A stretch of 64,000 nt of DNA from Parietaria judaica (GCA_954871525.1 OX940871.1:18971086-19035085); one strand, 5' to 3'. Shown: positions 23,789 through 37,949, counted from the first letter of the stretch. Notes: generated by a model not told the origin, from the sequence alone. Numbers and translations: made by a program.

Positions 23789-24491
23789 GGGTAATTAGCG
23801 GCATAAGTGGCCAAAGTTTTTGAATTTCCTTAGGCATGATGCCAATGCCTAAAAACGACGGCAAAAGTCCCCAATGTGCACTAATCACTCTAATCACAAA
23901 ATTTCATCCAACTAATTGGATGGATGTTAGTCAACTAATGATGTGGCAGTGTTGACCGCCACGCGGACAACCACATGGCATGCCACGTCATTTTTAATTT
24001 TTAATTTGTTTCCACATCATTATTTAATTAGTCGTGATATTGTTAATAAATACATAAATTTATTTTATATTTATTTTACTTTATTAAATTATCATAAGAT
24101 GTAAGTATTTAAAACTCTTAAGTAGGATAATATTTACAATTTTAGTAGTATTTTCAGCAACTACCCGAAAATAAACTTATAAGTAGGATAATATTTACAA
24201 CTTTAGTAGTATTTTCAACAACTAACCGAAAATAAACTTATAAGTAGGATACTATTTACAACTTTAGTAGTATTTTCAACCACTATCCGAAAAATGACAG
24301 ATAATAATCGAAAAGATATCTCACATATTAATGGATATGTTTGTTATTTAAATTATTATATCCATTACATTTTGACAACAAATACCTTTGATGTAGTAAT
24401 TTAGTGCTTTGTTTATCTGGGTTTGGTCATGGTTCCAAAATACAAATACAAAATATTTTGATTATTTATTTGGATGACACGTGGGACAACT

Positions 24492-24527
<36 letters not shown>

Positions 24528-24830
24528 CACGTGGCAACGTGGGAGAGGGCGAGAAAATAAGAAGTCCCCATAAAAAAAATTAAAAATAAAATAAAAAAGA
24601 CGTGGCAATTTTTTTTTTATAAAAAAAACGACATGGCGTGCCACGTAGATGTCCGCGTGTCAGTCAACACTGCCACATCATCATTTGACTAACAATCATC
24701 CAATTAGTTGGATGGAATTTTGCGATTAGAGTGATTAGTGCACATTTGGGACTTTTGCCATCGTTTTTGGTCATTGACATCATGCCTAAGGAAATTCAAA
24801 AACATTAACCACTTATGCCGTTAATTACCC
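23789..24830. mobile_element. 1042-bp non-autonomous MULE-type element
   Basis: It begins GGGTAATTAGCGGCATAAGT and ends with the near complement, ACTTATGCCGTTAATTACCC. About 200 bp at each end are inverted copies. A perfect 9-bp target duplication, TATATATTA, is at 23780-23788 and 24831-24839. The internal part is AT-rich, with a 61-bp tandem repeat and a (GA)n tract at 24494-24522. No coding frame. Confidence 0.9.
24120..24296. repeat. 61-bp tandem repeat, about 2.9 copies, inside the MULE-type element
   Basis: Units start AAGTAGGATA and are spaced exactly 61 bp apart (24120, 24181, 24242), with a few substitutions. Confidence 0.9.
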
Positions 24831-25740
24831 TATATATTAATATTATGCCTAAAAAGTATTTGCCATAAAAAATATCTCGAAGACCGTAACAAAAGCCTCT
24901 GTTTCTTTCCTCTCATGGAGTCCAAGAACACTTTTCTTTGTCCATCTGCCATTGTCGATGGTCTTATTATGACTTCTATCGGTCTGTTAGGAGGAGTTTC
25001 TATTTCAGCCAAAATATGAGTTTATCGGTGAATATTTCATAAGCGTTCAATTTACCGACAAGTTATTTATCGAACAAAAAAAAAATCTTTTTCTTTTGTA
25101 TTAATTTTATTGGTTGACAAATGTATGGATGAACTTTTTATAAAACATTAATTTTTTTATGTCATATAAAAAAATACTATTCTATTCTCAAAATTTTCAT
25201 AACTCATTATATATATATATATATTAATAATTAAAAACCAAAGAATATGTTATAGATATTAAATAATTTTGCATCAATAAAACAGCCTCATTATATGTAT
25301 TTTTTTTTATATAATTTTCCATCCATTCACCTTTGAACGGAGTCAAGGGCCATATTGTTCCACACTACAATAATAAATTGGTTTATTTTCGCTATTTTCA
25401 TAACGGAGAGATCAAGTCCAAAAATAATTATAATCGAAGAGCTATTTACATTATTTTCATAACAAAAGAGCATAATCCGTAGATTTTTCATAACATTTGG
25501 GCCAATAGCGATAATTACTTTTATGTAATTACACTTATAGTTGTAAAATAATATATAAATCAATACTTAAAATTATATTAATTATCATTAAAATCTTAGT
25601 ATTAATAAATAGATATTATGTTTTTTTTTCTAACTTGAAAAAATAACTGAGTAAAATTTACTGTCGGAGATTCTTTTGAGAAAATATACAGGGATAAAAC
25701 ATCCCACAGCGAAATTATACAAAACAATTAGGAGTGGAGC

Positions 25741-25743
<3 letters not shown>

Positions 25744-25797
<54 letters not shown>
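25744..25797. repeat. (TA)n microsatellite
   Basis: About 27 TA units, followed by a second short tract at 25809-25831. Confidence 0.95.
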
Positions 25798-25799
<2 letters not shown>

Positions 25800-25946
25800 G
25801 AGCAATTATATTATATATATATATATATATAAAAAGACTGATTTATAGCTCACTATAATTTAGTTAATGCACCCAAAGCCAAAAGTTATGTCACTGCCTC
25901 CGATATACCTCCATCTCCGTCTTTGATATACCTTATCCTCGTACTT

Positions 25947-26080
25947 GTCTCCGGCATACCTCGCTGTCTTCTCTCGGCCAGATAAGATGAAAAAAAAAAA
26001 AACTAGAGTTACTGTCTCCGGCATACCTCGCTGTCTTCTCTCGGCCAGATAAGATGAAAAAAAAAAAAAAAAACTAGAGT
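25947..26080. repeat. 67-bp tandem duplication
   Basis: Two copies of a unit starting GTCTCCGGCATACCTCGCTG and containing a poly-A run; the copies differ mainly in the length of that run. Confidence 0.85.
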
Positions 26081-28093
26081 TATTTGAAGGCAATGATTAA
26101 CTAGAGTAATACTCTTACAAAAATACTCCCATGTCACAAACATACGGTTTATATTCTTTATATATACCTTTTTAGTGACAAAAATTCTCAACAATGTAAG
26201 AAAATCTTCGTAAAAACTTACATGAAATTTCACGTGGCGATGTTTGATTTGTTCATGTACGGTTGATTTATTCTTTGGCCTGATAACGATAACTTGTTTA
26301 TATCTTGATAAGATACATGATAAACCACCTATTTCCTATACAACAAAAACAATTTTGTTCAATTATTATTATCCATAATGCGAGTTTAGCTATAAACAGA
26401 TGATAACTCTTCACTAACTGCCGATACCTTATTTTTTGGGAAAACAATAAAATGTTTATTAGGCTTGCATCTAGGTTCAGCCTCGTTCTTTATCCAAATT
26501 ATAATAGGTAGCGATGTGGAAAATAACCGGTAACCGAATTTTAAAATCGTAACCGAAAACTATCTGGTTTAAAATAACCGTAACCGAATTCTTTTGAAAA
26601 CAAGTTAAGGTTAACCGTATCCGGTTTTAAACATGATAAGGTTACAGGTTATTTATTTTTTCAAAACAAGTTATTTTAGTAACCGGTTTTTAATATTAAT
26701 TTTTTTATTTAAATATTTTATTATTAAATTAAGTAGGATTTTCTCTCTTTCCGTCAAAACCTCTTCGACTTCTTTCTTCTTCTTTTTCTCACCTACCCTT
26801 TCTTCTTTCCTCCTCCTCCTCGACTTTCTCTTTTTTTTTTCTCGCCTAATCTTCTTAAGTTATTTTATCGTTCTCTGCTTGATCTTGTTCATTATCTATT
26901 ATTGTTATGCTTCATATTATTTATTCAAGTTTTATTATTATTGTTCATTTGAACCGATATGTTTGATCATTGAAAAAAATTATGTGAATGCTATATTTTT
27001 TAACAAAAAAATAGGTTAAGGTTATTAAACAATTAGATTTTGATAACCGGAAATTAGGTTTACTGGTTTCAAAAACAGGTTAAGGTTACTAAACCATTAC
27101 TAACCGGAGTTAGGTGAAGGATACCGAATAGTAAAAAAAAAAAAAACAGGTTAATCGACCACTTGGAGCCCTAATAATTGGAACATCCAATTTTGGCCAG
27201 TCTGATATAATCCTAAGAAGGAAAACGACGTGTTATTCCACAATAGGTGTAACGAAGAATGTAGTATATAATAATGTATAGGAAGCAAGGCTGAAAATCT
27301 GTATCCGTTTATCGGGTTTGTCCCAATTTCAGTATCTGTCCCAGACCAATTTTCAAAAAATCCAGGAAATTTAGTTTAAAACCGGGGCGAAACCTTAAAC
27401 TTCACAGTTTTTTTTAGCATATATGAATTTTTTTAGTGTTTTTATACTAATATCGTCGGATTTAATGTAATTTTTGTAGGTTCCAAATGTTTTGGTATAT
27501 TTGCAAAATAGCAACCAAATACATACACACTAACACACTAAGCAAACGACACCACAACAACACTCTCTCTATATGAATATAATATTATATATGTGAAAGA
27601 AAGAGAGAGAAGGGTAATTGGAAGCTATCGAATGAAAATTGATGTGGGAGAGGTGATTTCAATACAAGCAATAACATAGCTATTTATAGGGCAGCAAAGT
27701 TAATGTAAAAATACTAATATGCCCCCAAACTTGGTGACTAAGTAAGTATTTATATTTGTTTAATAGCAACTTGCAAGCAAGTTGTATGAAGCTATGTCAT
27801 AGCTTACGACTTTACTTTTCTCATCTGATTTTTTAGTTTATATTTACGATTTTGCTTTTTAGCCATACTTTATCCTCTTTCTCCCCCCCTCCCTCGGGCC
27901 AAAGCCTGGAATTGGAACTTAAACAAAAAGTTGGTGTCCTTGTTTTTCAAGACAAGGACAAGAATAACTTTTAAATCCCTGGTTTCCGTTTTTCACCCCT
28001 AACAAGAATCCTTATGGGTTCCTTCCCTTGATATATTTATGATCTATTGTTTTATTTATGTTATAAATAATGTTTTAATTATTATTTATAGAA

Positions 28094-28538
28094 GGGTTAA
28101 TGGCGGCAAAAATACCTAAAATTTGGTCTAGGAACCCTCGTGTACCCAAAGTCGAAACGTGATGGCAAAAATATCTAAAGTTGCATTTGAGGAGTTGACC
28201 ACTCAATTCTCGTAAACACTTAACTAACCCATTAACTCTGGCCACATGGACAAACGTAGATTGTTGATATAGTAATTTTTTGTCACGTATGCGAACCCAC
28301 ATCAGCCTCGTTTACGACAAAACATGAATTAAACCCCCCAAATAGGTGTTGTGGGCTTGTACAAATGGAAAAAAATTTCTATGTCAGGAACTCACATTTT
28401 CCCACATAACTAGAGTTAACGGGTACAAGAAGGGTTCCCCAAATGAAAATTTTAGTATTTTTGCCATCACTTTTTTCGACTTTAGGTACAAGAAGTGTTC
28501 TTTGACCAACCTTTGAATATTTTCACCGTCATTAACCC
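28094..28538. mobile_element. 445-bp MULE-type MITE, second copy of the GGGTTAATG family
   Basis: It starts GGGTTAATGGCGGCAAAAAT and ends CACCGTCATTAACCC. Terminal inverted repeats of about 120 bp match those of the copy at 2635-3103. A perfect 9-bp duplication, TTTATAGAA, is at 28085-28093 and 28539-28547. No coding frame. Confidence 0.9.
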
Positions 28539-28547
28539 TTTATAGAA

Positions 28548-30666
<2,119 letters not shown>

Positions 30667-30807
30667 CCCCCTCCAATCCGTTTCTCACTCCACCCAGCAA
30701 CCAACAACACACAAAAAAATCTATTTTTCTCCCTTTCTCACTCACTTTTCTATTCATGTATTTCAAACCAAACCCTTGACAAGAATCCTTCAAGAGATCT
30801 TGCCACT

Positions 30808-30814
30808 TATATAG
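30808..30814 (+). promoter_or_regulatory. TATA box of the MYB gene
   Basis: TATATAG in the context ACTTATATAGCACC, 58 bp before the start codon; transcription would start near 30840. If so, the CT tract is promoter rather than leader. Confidence 0.55.
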
Positions 30815-30871
30815 CACCTTTCTCTGTTCAGCTCATAACAAATCCAAATCATCATATATATATATATATAT

Positions 30872-33413
30872 ATGAAGCAAGATATAATGAGGAAGCCTAG
30901 TGACATACTCATAGTGAGCAATGCCACCATGAGTAATGCCAATAACAACAACAACAATGGAAAGAACACCAAGCTCCGAAAGGGCTTGTGGTCACCTGAG
31001 GAGGACGAGAGGCTGATGCGCTACATGCTGAGCAACGGGCAAGGGTGTTGGAGCGACATTGCTCGAAATGCGGGTCTCATGCGATGTGGCAAAAGCTGTC
31101 GTCTTCGTTGGATTAATTACTTGAGGCCAGACCTTAAGCGAGGCGCGTTTACACCCCAAGAGGAAGACCTTATTCTCCATTTACATTCTCTACTTGGAAA
31201 TAGGTAACTTTATAATGAATGTCGATACGTATATGCTCTTTACATACATAATGAATGTCGATACATATATGCTCTTTACATACATAATGAATGTCGATAC
31301 TTATATTTTATATACATTTGTGACATGTAGTGACGGAACTACGTCCACAGAGAAAGGAATAATGGCCCTAAACCCCCGCATTTCATAAAATTGGTTTAAA
31401 ATCCCCGGAAAATACTAAAAGAATTAAGATTGATTATGATTTTCAAAACCTATATATGCCTTTAGTAAAGCATATTTACTTTTTACGTCGAAAAATACTA
31501 AAAGAATTACTATTTCGTAAAATACTAAAAGAATTAAAATTGAATATAATAGAGCAAAAAAACATAACTAGCCTCTCGAAATTATAATCAATCTTAATTC
31601 TTTTAGTATTTTCCGGTCTTTAAAAATTTGCTGGCTGGTCCACCTGATTTTCAATTCTGATTACGCCATTGATTATATGTCCACTTCTATTTGTATATAT
31701 ATGATGTATCGTCGTATTCAAGCACGTACGTATACATTTGTCCTCCTTGAAGCTATTAATTACTTTTATTCCTTTCATATTATAGAATAATCTTAATTAA
31801 TTTCGAGAGGCTAGTTATGTTTTTTTGCTCTATTATATTCAATTTTGTGAAGAAATATGCTACCATTATAATTATTAATTCGAATGCGTGGGAATATATG
31901 ACCCCAATACGAAAATAGAACACAGGTGTCCATGTAACTAAGGCCGAAAACGTAAAAAGTAAATATGCTTTACTACTTCCCTTTATAATGTTCCATGCTT
32001 GTTATAAATGGCTACATTCGATATAGACATATAGTGTATAAAGAGTTATATACCTGCACGCTTGCAGACTGCCAGCCGTGGTCACATATATAATTATATA
32101 TATATACATATATATATGTATTCTCCAGCTGGATAAAAATTGACTTAATATAAATTATTAGGATATAAACGTCGGTATATCTTTCTATGGTCTACAATTA
32201 ATAACTCTTATTTGCAACACAAGCAATTAAATACATAGAGTATTATATACAAATATATATTGCCATGCACGATAGCCACGTAGGCCGTAGCTAGCCAGAT
32301 GAGCCGTATGCTTAGCGCCAAATCAAAGAAAGAACTAATAGAGTAAAATTACCATAATTATATAATATAATTTATATATTGACCGGAATACGGTTATTTT
32401 GACCAAAATATATTCAAGGTGATCTTTCGTCGAGTTAGAATTAATAGATGCTAATGTAAATATTTTTAGTTGTATAGATGCTAATGTTAGAGTTATTTTT
32501 TCAACATTCATTATATTTCGATATGCGTTGCGTTCTCTAAGTAGTTTTAGCATTGATGAAATTGATCAGGTGGTCACAGATTGCGGCTCGTCTTCCGGGA
32601 AGAACCGACAACGAAATCAAGAACTTCTGGAACTCCACATTGAAGAAAAGATTGAAACCAGACAATGCCTCCACTTCGCCGTCCTCACGAAACGACAGTA
32701 ATAATTCATCGGCCGATCAAGCATTGGATAATACTGATCACGATGGTCAAGATGATCATGATCAGTTCGATGACATGGCAGGGTCGATGATCATGTCGTT
32801 GACGAATCCTAATAGCATAATGATCAGCCACATGGATTCGTCCTGCTCGTCGTCCTCTGCATCCATGCAAGCTGGTAACAGTGGTAACTACGAGTTTGAC
32901 CACCCTTTCTACAGCACTAATCACGCAATGCTTGAAAACAGTCACGTAAAATATGACTGCATGGGCCATGCAGATAGTAGTAGCGATTTGCTATTCCACG
33001 TAAATATGCCAACGTGTCTCGCTCAAGTCGGAAATAACGCCAATATGGGAGCTCTGGGGTTAGGGTTTCATCGTGATTGTGGGATTTTCGAAGCTGAGCA
33101 TCTCAAAATGGAGCAGTTTGATGATCATGCGGCGGGTGATTTAAGTTCATCAAATATTGAAGAGAAAACTAATGGAAGTGGTCATTATAACAATGACTAT
33201 CGGTACTTGACGAATAGTACAAGCCATATTGGTGATAATTGCTTTAATCATGTGGCTCCAGACAACATTGTAGGAGAAGGTTCGTTAGGGTTTGGAGACA
33301 ATGATATCATTATTGAGCAACTTCAAGGAGATCAAAGCTTAAAAGTTGAATCAGACCAATGGGATTTGGATGGTTTGATGATGCAAGATATGTCTTTTCT
33401 TTCCTTTCCTTGA
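30872..33413 (+). CDS. MYB83: R2R3-MYB transcription factor, MYB46/MYB83-like
   Basis: Two exons (30872-31203 and 32570-33413) join through the split codon AG|G to 391 aa. MYB repeat R2 has Trp at 40, 60 and 80. R3 has Phe 93 in place of the first Trp, then Trp 112 and 131, as in R2R3 factors. The blocks [18 protein letters not shown] and PDLKRGAF, and the C-terminal WDLDGL..., match MYB46/MYB83, the direct switches for secondary wall biosynthesis (established). The leading MRKP at residue 6 (30887) aligns with the start of those proteins, so the true start may be 30887. The C-terminal half is rich in Asn, Asp, Ser and His, a typical activation region. The 1366-bp intron lies between LGNR and WSQI. 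A (TA)n tract (33669-33717) and AATAAA (33802) mark the 3'UTR. Confidence 0.95.
31212..31310. repeat. 36-bp tandem repeat, about 2.7 copies, at the start of the MYB intron
   Basis: Units beginning ATAATGAATGTCGATAC repeat every 36 bp from 31212. The first follows the donor at 31204 by only 8 bp. Confidence 0.9.
31405..31975. repeat. Compound foldback structure in the MYB intron
   Basis: Three inverted pairs are perfect by eye: 31405-31437 with 31584-31616 (33 bp), 31538-31584 with 31798-31844 (47 bp), and 31463-31488 with 31950-31975 (26 bp). The middle arm pairs rightward, while the segment directly after it pairs leftward. The last two pairs keep reversed order, so 31798-31975 is an inverted partial copy of 31463-31584. 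I see no target duplication or known terminal motif. Confidence 0.85.
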
Positions 33414-33666
33414 TTTCCAAGCCTAATCACTTGCCACGTGTTCTATAGCAGCACAACATACTTGCATTCTTTCTCAATCATTTCACTTCATAAACTGTCA
33501 GATTCAAGATTTTGGCAAATTCATCATCTTCTTCTTCTTCTTTTCTTTTTCTCTCGATAAACATATCAACACCATTCTCTCCGTACAATGCGCTCTTGGT
33601 CGTTTTGCAGAATTGTATTTAGATAAAAATAATCTCTACATTGAAAGAGAAATATGATTGGGGTTG

Positions 33667-33668
<2 letters not shown>

Positions 33669-33717
<49 letters not shown>
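33669..33717. repeat. (TA)n microsatellite in the MYB 3'UTR
   Basis: About 24 TA units, 255 bp after the stop codon and 85 bp before an AATAAA. Confidence 0.95.
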
Positions 33718-33721
<4 letters not shown>

Positions 33722-34054
33722 TCATAAGTATAGGTAGATACATATATACAGAATGTAAACTGTAAAGGATTTGTCATTTGAGGATTTTTTTTTTTCTGTT
33801 TAATAAAGAAGATTGATCATTAATGATCCCGGTAAATCGAAATAGTTAAAGTTTTAATGAAGATAAGGTGTTGAGAGATATTGAGAGACATTTTAATAAT
33901 GTTCATATAAGAAATGTTAAGATCTCACATGGAAATTAAGACATATATAGAAATTTAAAAAGGTCTTGAGTTGTTCTTCTTGTCAATAGATTTAAGTAGT
34001 ATTCTCCAAGGCAAGCTGTGCCTGGATTGTTGGGTTTTGTCGGAAGTCCGTTAT

Positions 34055-34560
34055 TCATATTTTTGACATAACTCGCTCATTTTGTTATCCGAAATTTATA
34101 AATAAACTACCGTTGAAAAGATAAAAGATTTATCTACAACTTTGTAGTTTTACGTTTCATCATAAAAAGTCATTAAGTATATTAAAATTTGCTCGAAAAA
34201 ATATTTTGCATCAAACTAATGTTCAGTTTTACGTTGTAATTGATATTTCGTATTTTTGCAAGGATTTTTTTTTACATAACTTAAAATACCAAAGTTGTAG
34301 ATCTATCTCTTATCTTTTGAACTGTAGGTTGTGCATACAATTTGGACAAAAAATGAGTGAGTTATGTCAAAAATACGAAAAGTGTACATATAGAGGAGAA
34401 ATCACTGGCTGACAGTCAAGTGACAGAAAACACGAAAAAATATAACGGAAGTAACTTTGGGTACATTAGCCGTCGAAAATAAATATTGGGTACATAATCC
34501 GCGGCAAATCAAACATTGGGTATATTAGCCGCAATTTACCCTAAAAATTATTACACGTAT
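34055..34560. repeat. Inverted-repeat (foldback) relic with one GCGGC-type terminus
   Basis: ATTTTTGACATAACTCGCTCATTTT near 34060-34085 is matched in inverse by a segment at 34350-34378. A second inverted pair (GAAAAGATAAAAGATTTATCTACAACTTTG... and ...AAAGTTGTAGATCTATCTCTTATCTTTT) lies inside it. The right side runs to ...GCCGCAATTTACCC at about 34540. Read in reverse this is GGGTAAATTGCGGC, like the ends of the 9-bp-TSD elements here. The left terminus is not recognisable, so the element appears truncated. Confidence 0.55.
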
Positions 34561-34809
34561 ATAGTACTTGCTCTTAAATCCTAGTTTCGTGGCCTGGCGC
34601 AGGATGCCCATTCCGTAGAGAAATATGGGCAGGCGAAACCCGCTTGCTCACTCTAGGACGGGCAATCTCGTTCAAATGGGTATTTTTTCAATTTAAATTG
34701 TGAGTTATTTAAAATTTAAAAAATGGCGTGGGCGGGAAAAATCATAAGTGCGGGCAGCACCACCCGCAATCCAATCCAACAAATGTTGGTCCAAATATGT
34801 GGTGGGTGC

Positions 34810-35374
34810 TAGCGGTGGCAATTTGGGACCGGACACGAAACACGAAAGGGTTATGACACGATTTAAACGGGTCTGGGTCCACCATAAATGGATTTGGGTC
34901 CAACCGTGTCAAACACGATTAACACGAATAAATAACGGGTAAACACGGCACGAACATGATGACACGATGGGACCCAATTAAACACGATTAAAGAGCAAAA
35001 CGTTACATTTTCTACACTTTATATATGTTATTAAGTGTTCTAATACTTATTATATATGAAATTTATGTTTTTATTTGATTAATTACGTCTTACAATTGAT
35101 GAACGTAAAAATTTGCTAGTAAAATTTTAAATTTTTTGACAATATAGTTAAATTAATTTAAGTTAAATGAGTATAAATTGAATATAGTTATCATTTATAT
35201 GTAAATGTCTCTATTAATTGGGTTAAACGGGTAGATACGATAAACACGTTATTTAAATGGGGCGGGTCTGGGTCTCGTCCTCTAACACGATTAATAAATG
35301 GGCCGGGTCTGGGTCTAGATTAAATAAGTAAAAAACGATTAAGACCCGGCACGCAACCTGAATTGCCACCCCTA
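34810..35374. mobile_element. 565-bp hAT-type MITE with perfect 8-bp TSD
   Basis: The left end TAGCGGTGGCAATT and the right end ATTGCCACCCCTA are inverted copies with one mismatch. The 8-bp duplication GTGGGTGC is perfect (34802-34809 and 35375-35382). The interior is full of GGGTC/AACACG words. It sits inside an older GC-richer repeat (GGGCGGG / CCCGC words at 34583-34801 and 35383-35400), so the insertion is nested. Confidence 0.88.
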
Positions 35375-35497
35375 GTGGGTGCGGGCAACCCGCACCTTGG
35401 ACAGCAATAGTTTTAGGTAGAAGTTATATGATTCTTAACTAGAACATATTTTGTATTTTGAATACTTGTAATATAGGAAATTAAATAACATGCGGCT

Positions 35498-36189
35498 TGT
35501 AGAGGGCGATTTTCACCACCTTACAATCACAAAGATAATCGAAATAACACAAAATATTATGAACACGAATATCCTTGATTTATTGTGATTCCGAGAGGAC
35601 CCGGTTTCTTCCGTTTAATAGCTTGGACAATCGAAAATTACACACTCTAATCCTTGAGAAGTCGAGAATACTACGAATAAGCAAACTCGAGAACTCAAGA
35701 ATAATTCTCTCAAACTCACGATATAATGGTACTGAATGAAATTACACTGAGTTTACATGCATATTTATAGGATTGAAGGTCTTCTAGATTGTTCCCACGA
35801 ATTGTGCTAGGGTTTCCTTCTGTTTCGCTATGATCATTGTTGACCTCCTTTATTTGCGTTGGATATCCCACGAAATCCTCAACTGAATGAGCTGGCCTTC
35901 CTTCTTTCTCGCGATCTCGAGTAGTTTCTTCTTTTAATTCGATTTGGCTTTCTCGATGAGACTCTCCTTCGATGAGCTTCTATCCGATGAACTATCTTGT
36001 CGCGATGAGTTCTTGGGCTCTGGCAGATGATGACTTCTTATGGGCTTTCTTACTTGTTGGGCCTTAATTCACCATACCTTCTGATGGGCTTTAAATCTTT
36101 AAGTGGTCTGGCTTCTATTTGATGTCGTTTGCACATAAAACGACACCAATAGTGTTGAGGAAAAGGTTTTACAAAATCTGACCTTAACA
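35498..36189 (-). mobile_element. LTR of a minus-strand retrotransposon (3' LTR)
   Basis: Read on the minus strand the segment starts TGTTAAGGTCAG and ends CGCCCTCTACA, giving the TG...CA ends of an LTR of 692 bp. A TATA box (TATAAATA, complement at 35762-35769) sits inside. Just before the LTR on that strand is a purine-rich AAAATAGGGGACTAAC (36190-36205), fitting a polypurine tract. The element therefore runs on the minus strand and this is its 3' LTR. No second LTR and no flanking duplication are seen, so the element is truncated. Confidence 0.6.
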
Positions 36190-36749
36190 GTTAGTCCCCT
36201 ATTTTATCGAGTGTGAAACAATTGATAAAATAAATCAAAAGTTGTTCCCCGATGAAGATTTTTCCGCGATGAGATACGTCTTCGACGAGGTTGTATTCTC
36301 GATGAGGTCACGTTCCCGAAGAGGTTGGTCTTCGAGGATGTCATGTCCTTCGAAGGCTCTTCCACTTCTCGCATGCGAATCTCTGAGTGTGAGTTCCCAC
36401 GCAAATCTGATTCGACGTGCTTCTCCAGGCTGTCAGATCTCGAAAGTCGATGTCAATCATTCAACATTAAATGCGGGGTTTTCTCGCACTCGCGTGCTTT
36501 TGGGTTTCGCAACGAATCTTTTGATCTCCACCGTTGAATGATTTCCCTCGCTTCGATCCTGGGCCGTCGGATCAAAACAAGCCTCTTCAACTTCGCAAGC
36601 TTTCCTCTATAAATTCAAATCTCACTTTCGACTCAAACACTTTGTTTCGGACTCTCTCCCAAATTCCTTCTGCGATTTCCTTTTCTTGAGCTTACTTTGC
36701 CAAGAAAATCTTCAAACTCTCTTTCCGTTCACTCTTTCTTCAGGCAAAA

Positions 36750-37627
36750 ATGTCGAAGCCTGGGAAAGGTTTCAAGACTCGGTCACCGAAATCCATAATG
36801 ACCGAGAGACATTTGGAGGATTTGAAGAAGCACTATGTGGATTCGAGTCCCTGCTATCTCCGTCTTCCTCAGTCCGGCGAGCTCGCCGATGAACCTCCAG
36901 AAGGGTACATCGCTTTCTATGAGCACTTCTTCCGATCGGTGGAGTTTCACCTTCCTCTGCCCCATCTCATCGTTTCCTTCCTTCATGCGTTCAAGATGCC
37001 GATCAGTCAGGTTAGCCCTAACGCTCTTCGCCTCCTTATCTGCACTATGGCGATCGCTCTCGAACAGAAAGTGTCATCACTTTGGAGGATTTGATGCGGC
37101 TCTTCAAGTGGTCGAAAAACTCGAAGAATCTGGGCCGGTTCTACCTTTCTCATGTCATGAGTCCCCACATCATCACGAACACGCCCAACAACGAATCCGG
37201 ATGGGCGAATAGGTACTTCTTCGCGCACCTCGACCGCTTTACCCTCGGGCCGCACTGGGACGCGTTACCTACCGAGTGGGTCATCGAGAAAGATGTGCCT
37301 AAGTTCAAGCCTGTCGCCAATAGAGAAGACGACGAGCGTTTCGCTGGGTTGTTCGGGCTTTGCTGGACAACCCTCGTCGGATCTGGACAACAGACTTCTT
37401 CGGTACCCACGTCAAGGAATCGGGACTCTACTAACTCTGTCACATCGTGGGTCAGCCACCCAAGAGTTTGTGGCCAGTGGGGTTCCGCCTCGAGGAGGTA
37501 AAAGATGGTTCTTCGTCCCCTGCCGTCCGACAATCTCCCAAGCCGAAGAAGAAATCTCAAACGACTACTCGTGGGTCAAAGGACTCCCGACAACTTTTGA
37601 TGAAAAAGAAAGAGAAAGCAAATGATT
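36750..37627 (+). pseudogene. Broken 'putative gypsy-type transposon' ORF (PF04195-like), antisense to the retroelement
   Basis: The plus-strand frame from 36750 encodes MSKPGKGFKTRSP..., then a block EGYIAFYEHFFRSVEFHLPLP..LIVSFLHAFKMPISQVSPNA that matches, from memory, the plant transposon-associated PF04195 family. Near 37060-37082 the frame shifts and continues as LEDLMRLFKWSKNS..., then GRFYLSHVM and GWANRYFFAHL to about 37480, with further drift to 37627. A plus-strand TATA box (TATAAAT, 36608-36614) precedes the start by 136 bp. The ORF lies upstream of the polypurine tract and 3' LTR of a minus-strand retroelement and is antisense to it. Function of the family is unknown. Confidence 0.65.
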
Positions 37628-37630
37628 AAA

Positions 37631-37949
37631 ACTAGAAAAGCTATAATATTTATTATTAGTGTCAAGGATGATTAATAGATACTCTGAGTTTTCAATTATC
37701 TCTTTCAATTTTTCGTGGTGCAAAAATAAAACTAATTCACATCGTGACTGATTCTAAAAATTGTTTTTCAACTTACAATCAGTTTTAGAGTAGGCTATCA
37801 ATTTGTCCTACGTTAGATACCTTGTTCTCTTAACTCTTTACAGTTTTCCGATAAACGCTTTGATAACTATGTCTATGTTTATGTTATATATATAATACAT
37901 TCATCTACTTAACAAAATAAAATAAAATAACGGGAATTATAGAAGAGAA
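37631..37949. other. Short AT-rich flank between transposon relics
   Basis: No gene or repeat recognised. Confidence 0.4.

Larger units (their letters stand above)
24840..28084. other. Gene-free stretch with microsatellites and degraded repeats
   Basis: Contains a (TA)n tract at 25744-25797, a 67-bp tandem duplication at 25947-26080, a segment of repeated GGTTAAGGTTA/CCGGTTA words at 26515-27170 flanked by AATAGG and CCCTAATA, and a CCGG-poor but similar segment at 27285-28005 ending CACCCCTAAC. The last two look like decayed hAT-type short elements, but I could not match target duplications. No gene. Confidence 0.5.

Noticed and set aside
24120..24296. CRISPR-like repeat array
   Set aside because: Three 61-bp units are contiguous tandem copies without spacers, inside a plant MULE-type element.
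26515..27180. hAT-type MITE with GGTTAAGGTTA words
   Set aside because: Ends of the AATAGG...CCCTAATA type are suggestive, but neither the TIR nor an 8-bp duplication could be matched; mentioned only as a decayed repeat.
35498..36189. Solo LTR
   Set aside because: The flanking five-base words (CGGCT and GTTAG) do not match, and a polypurine tract and accessory ORF follow, so it is better read as one LTR of a truncated element.
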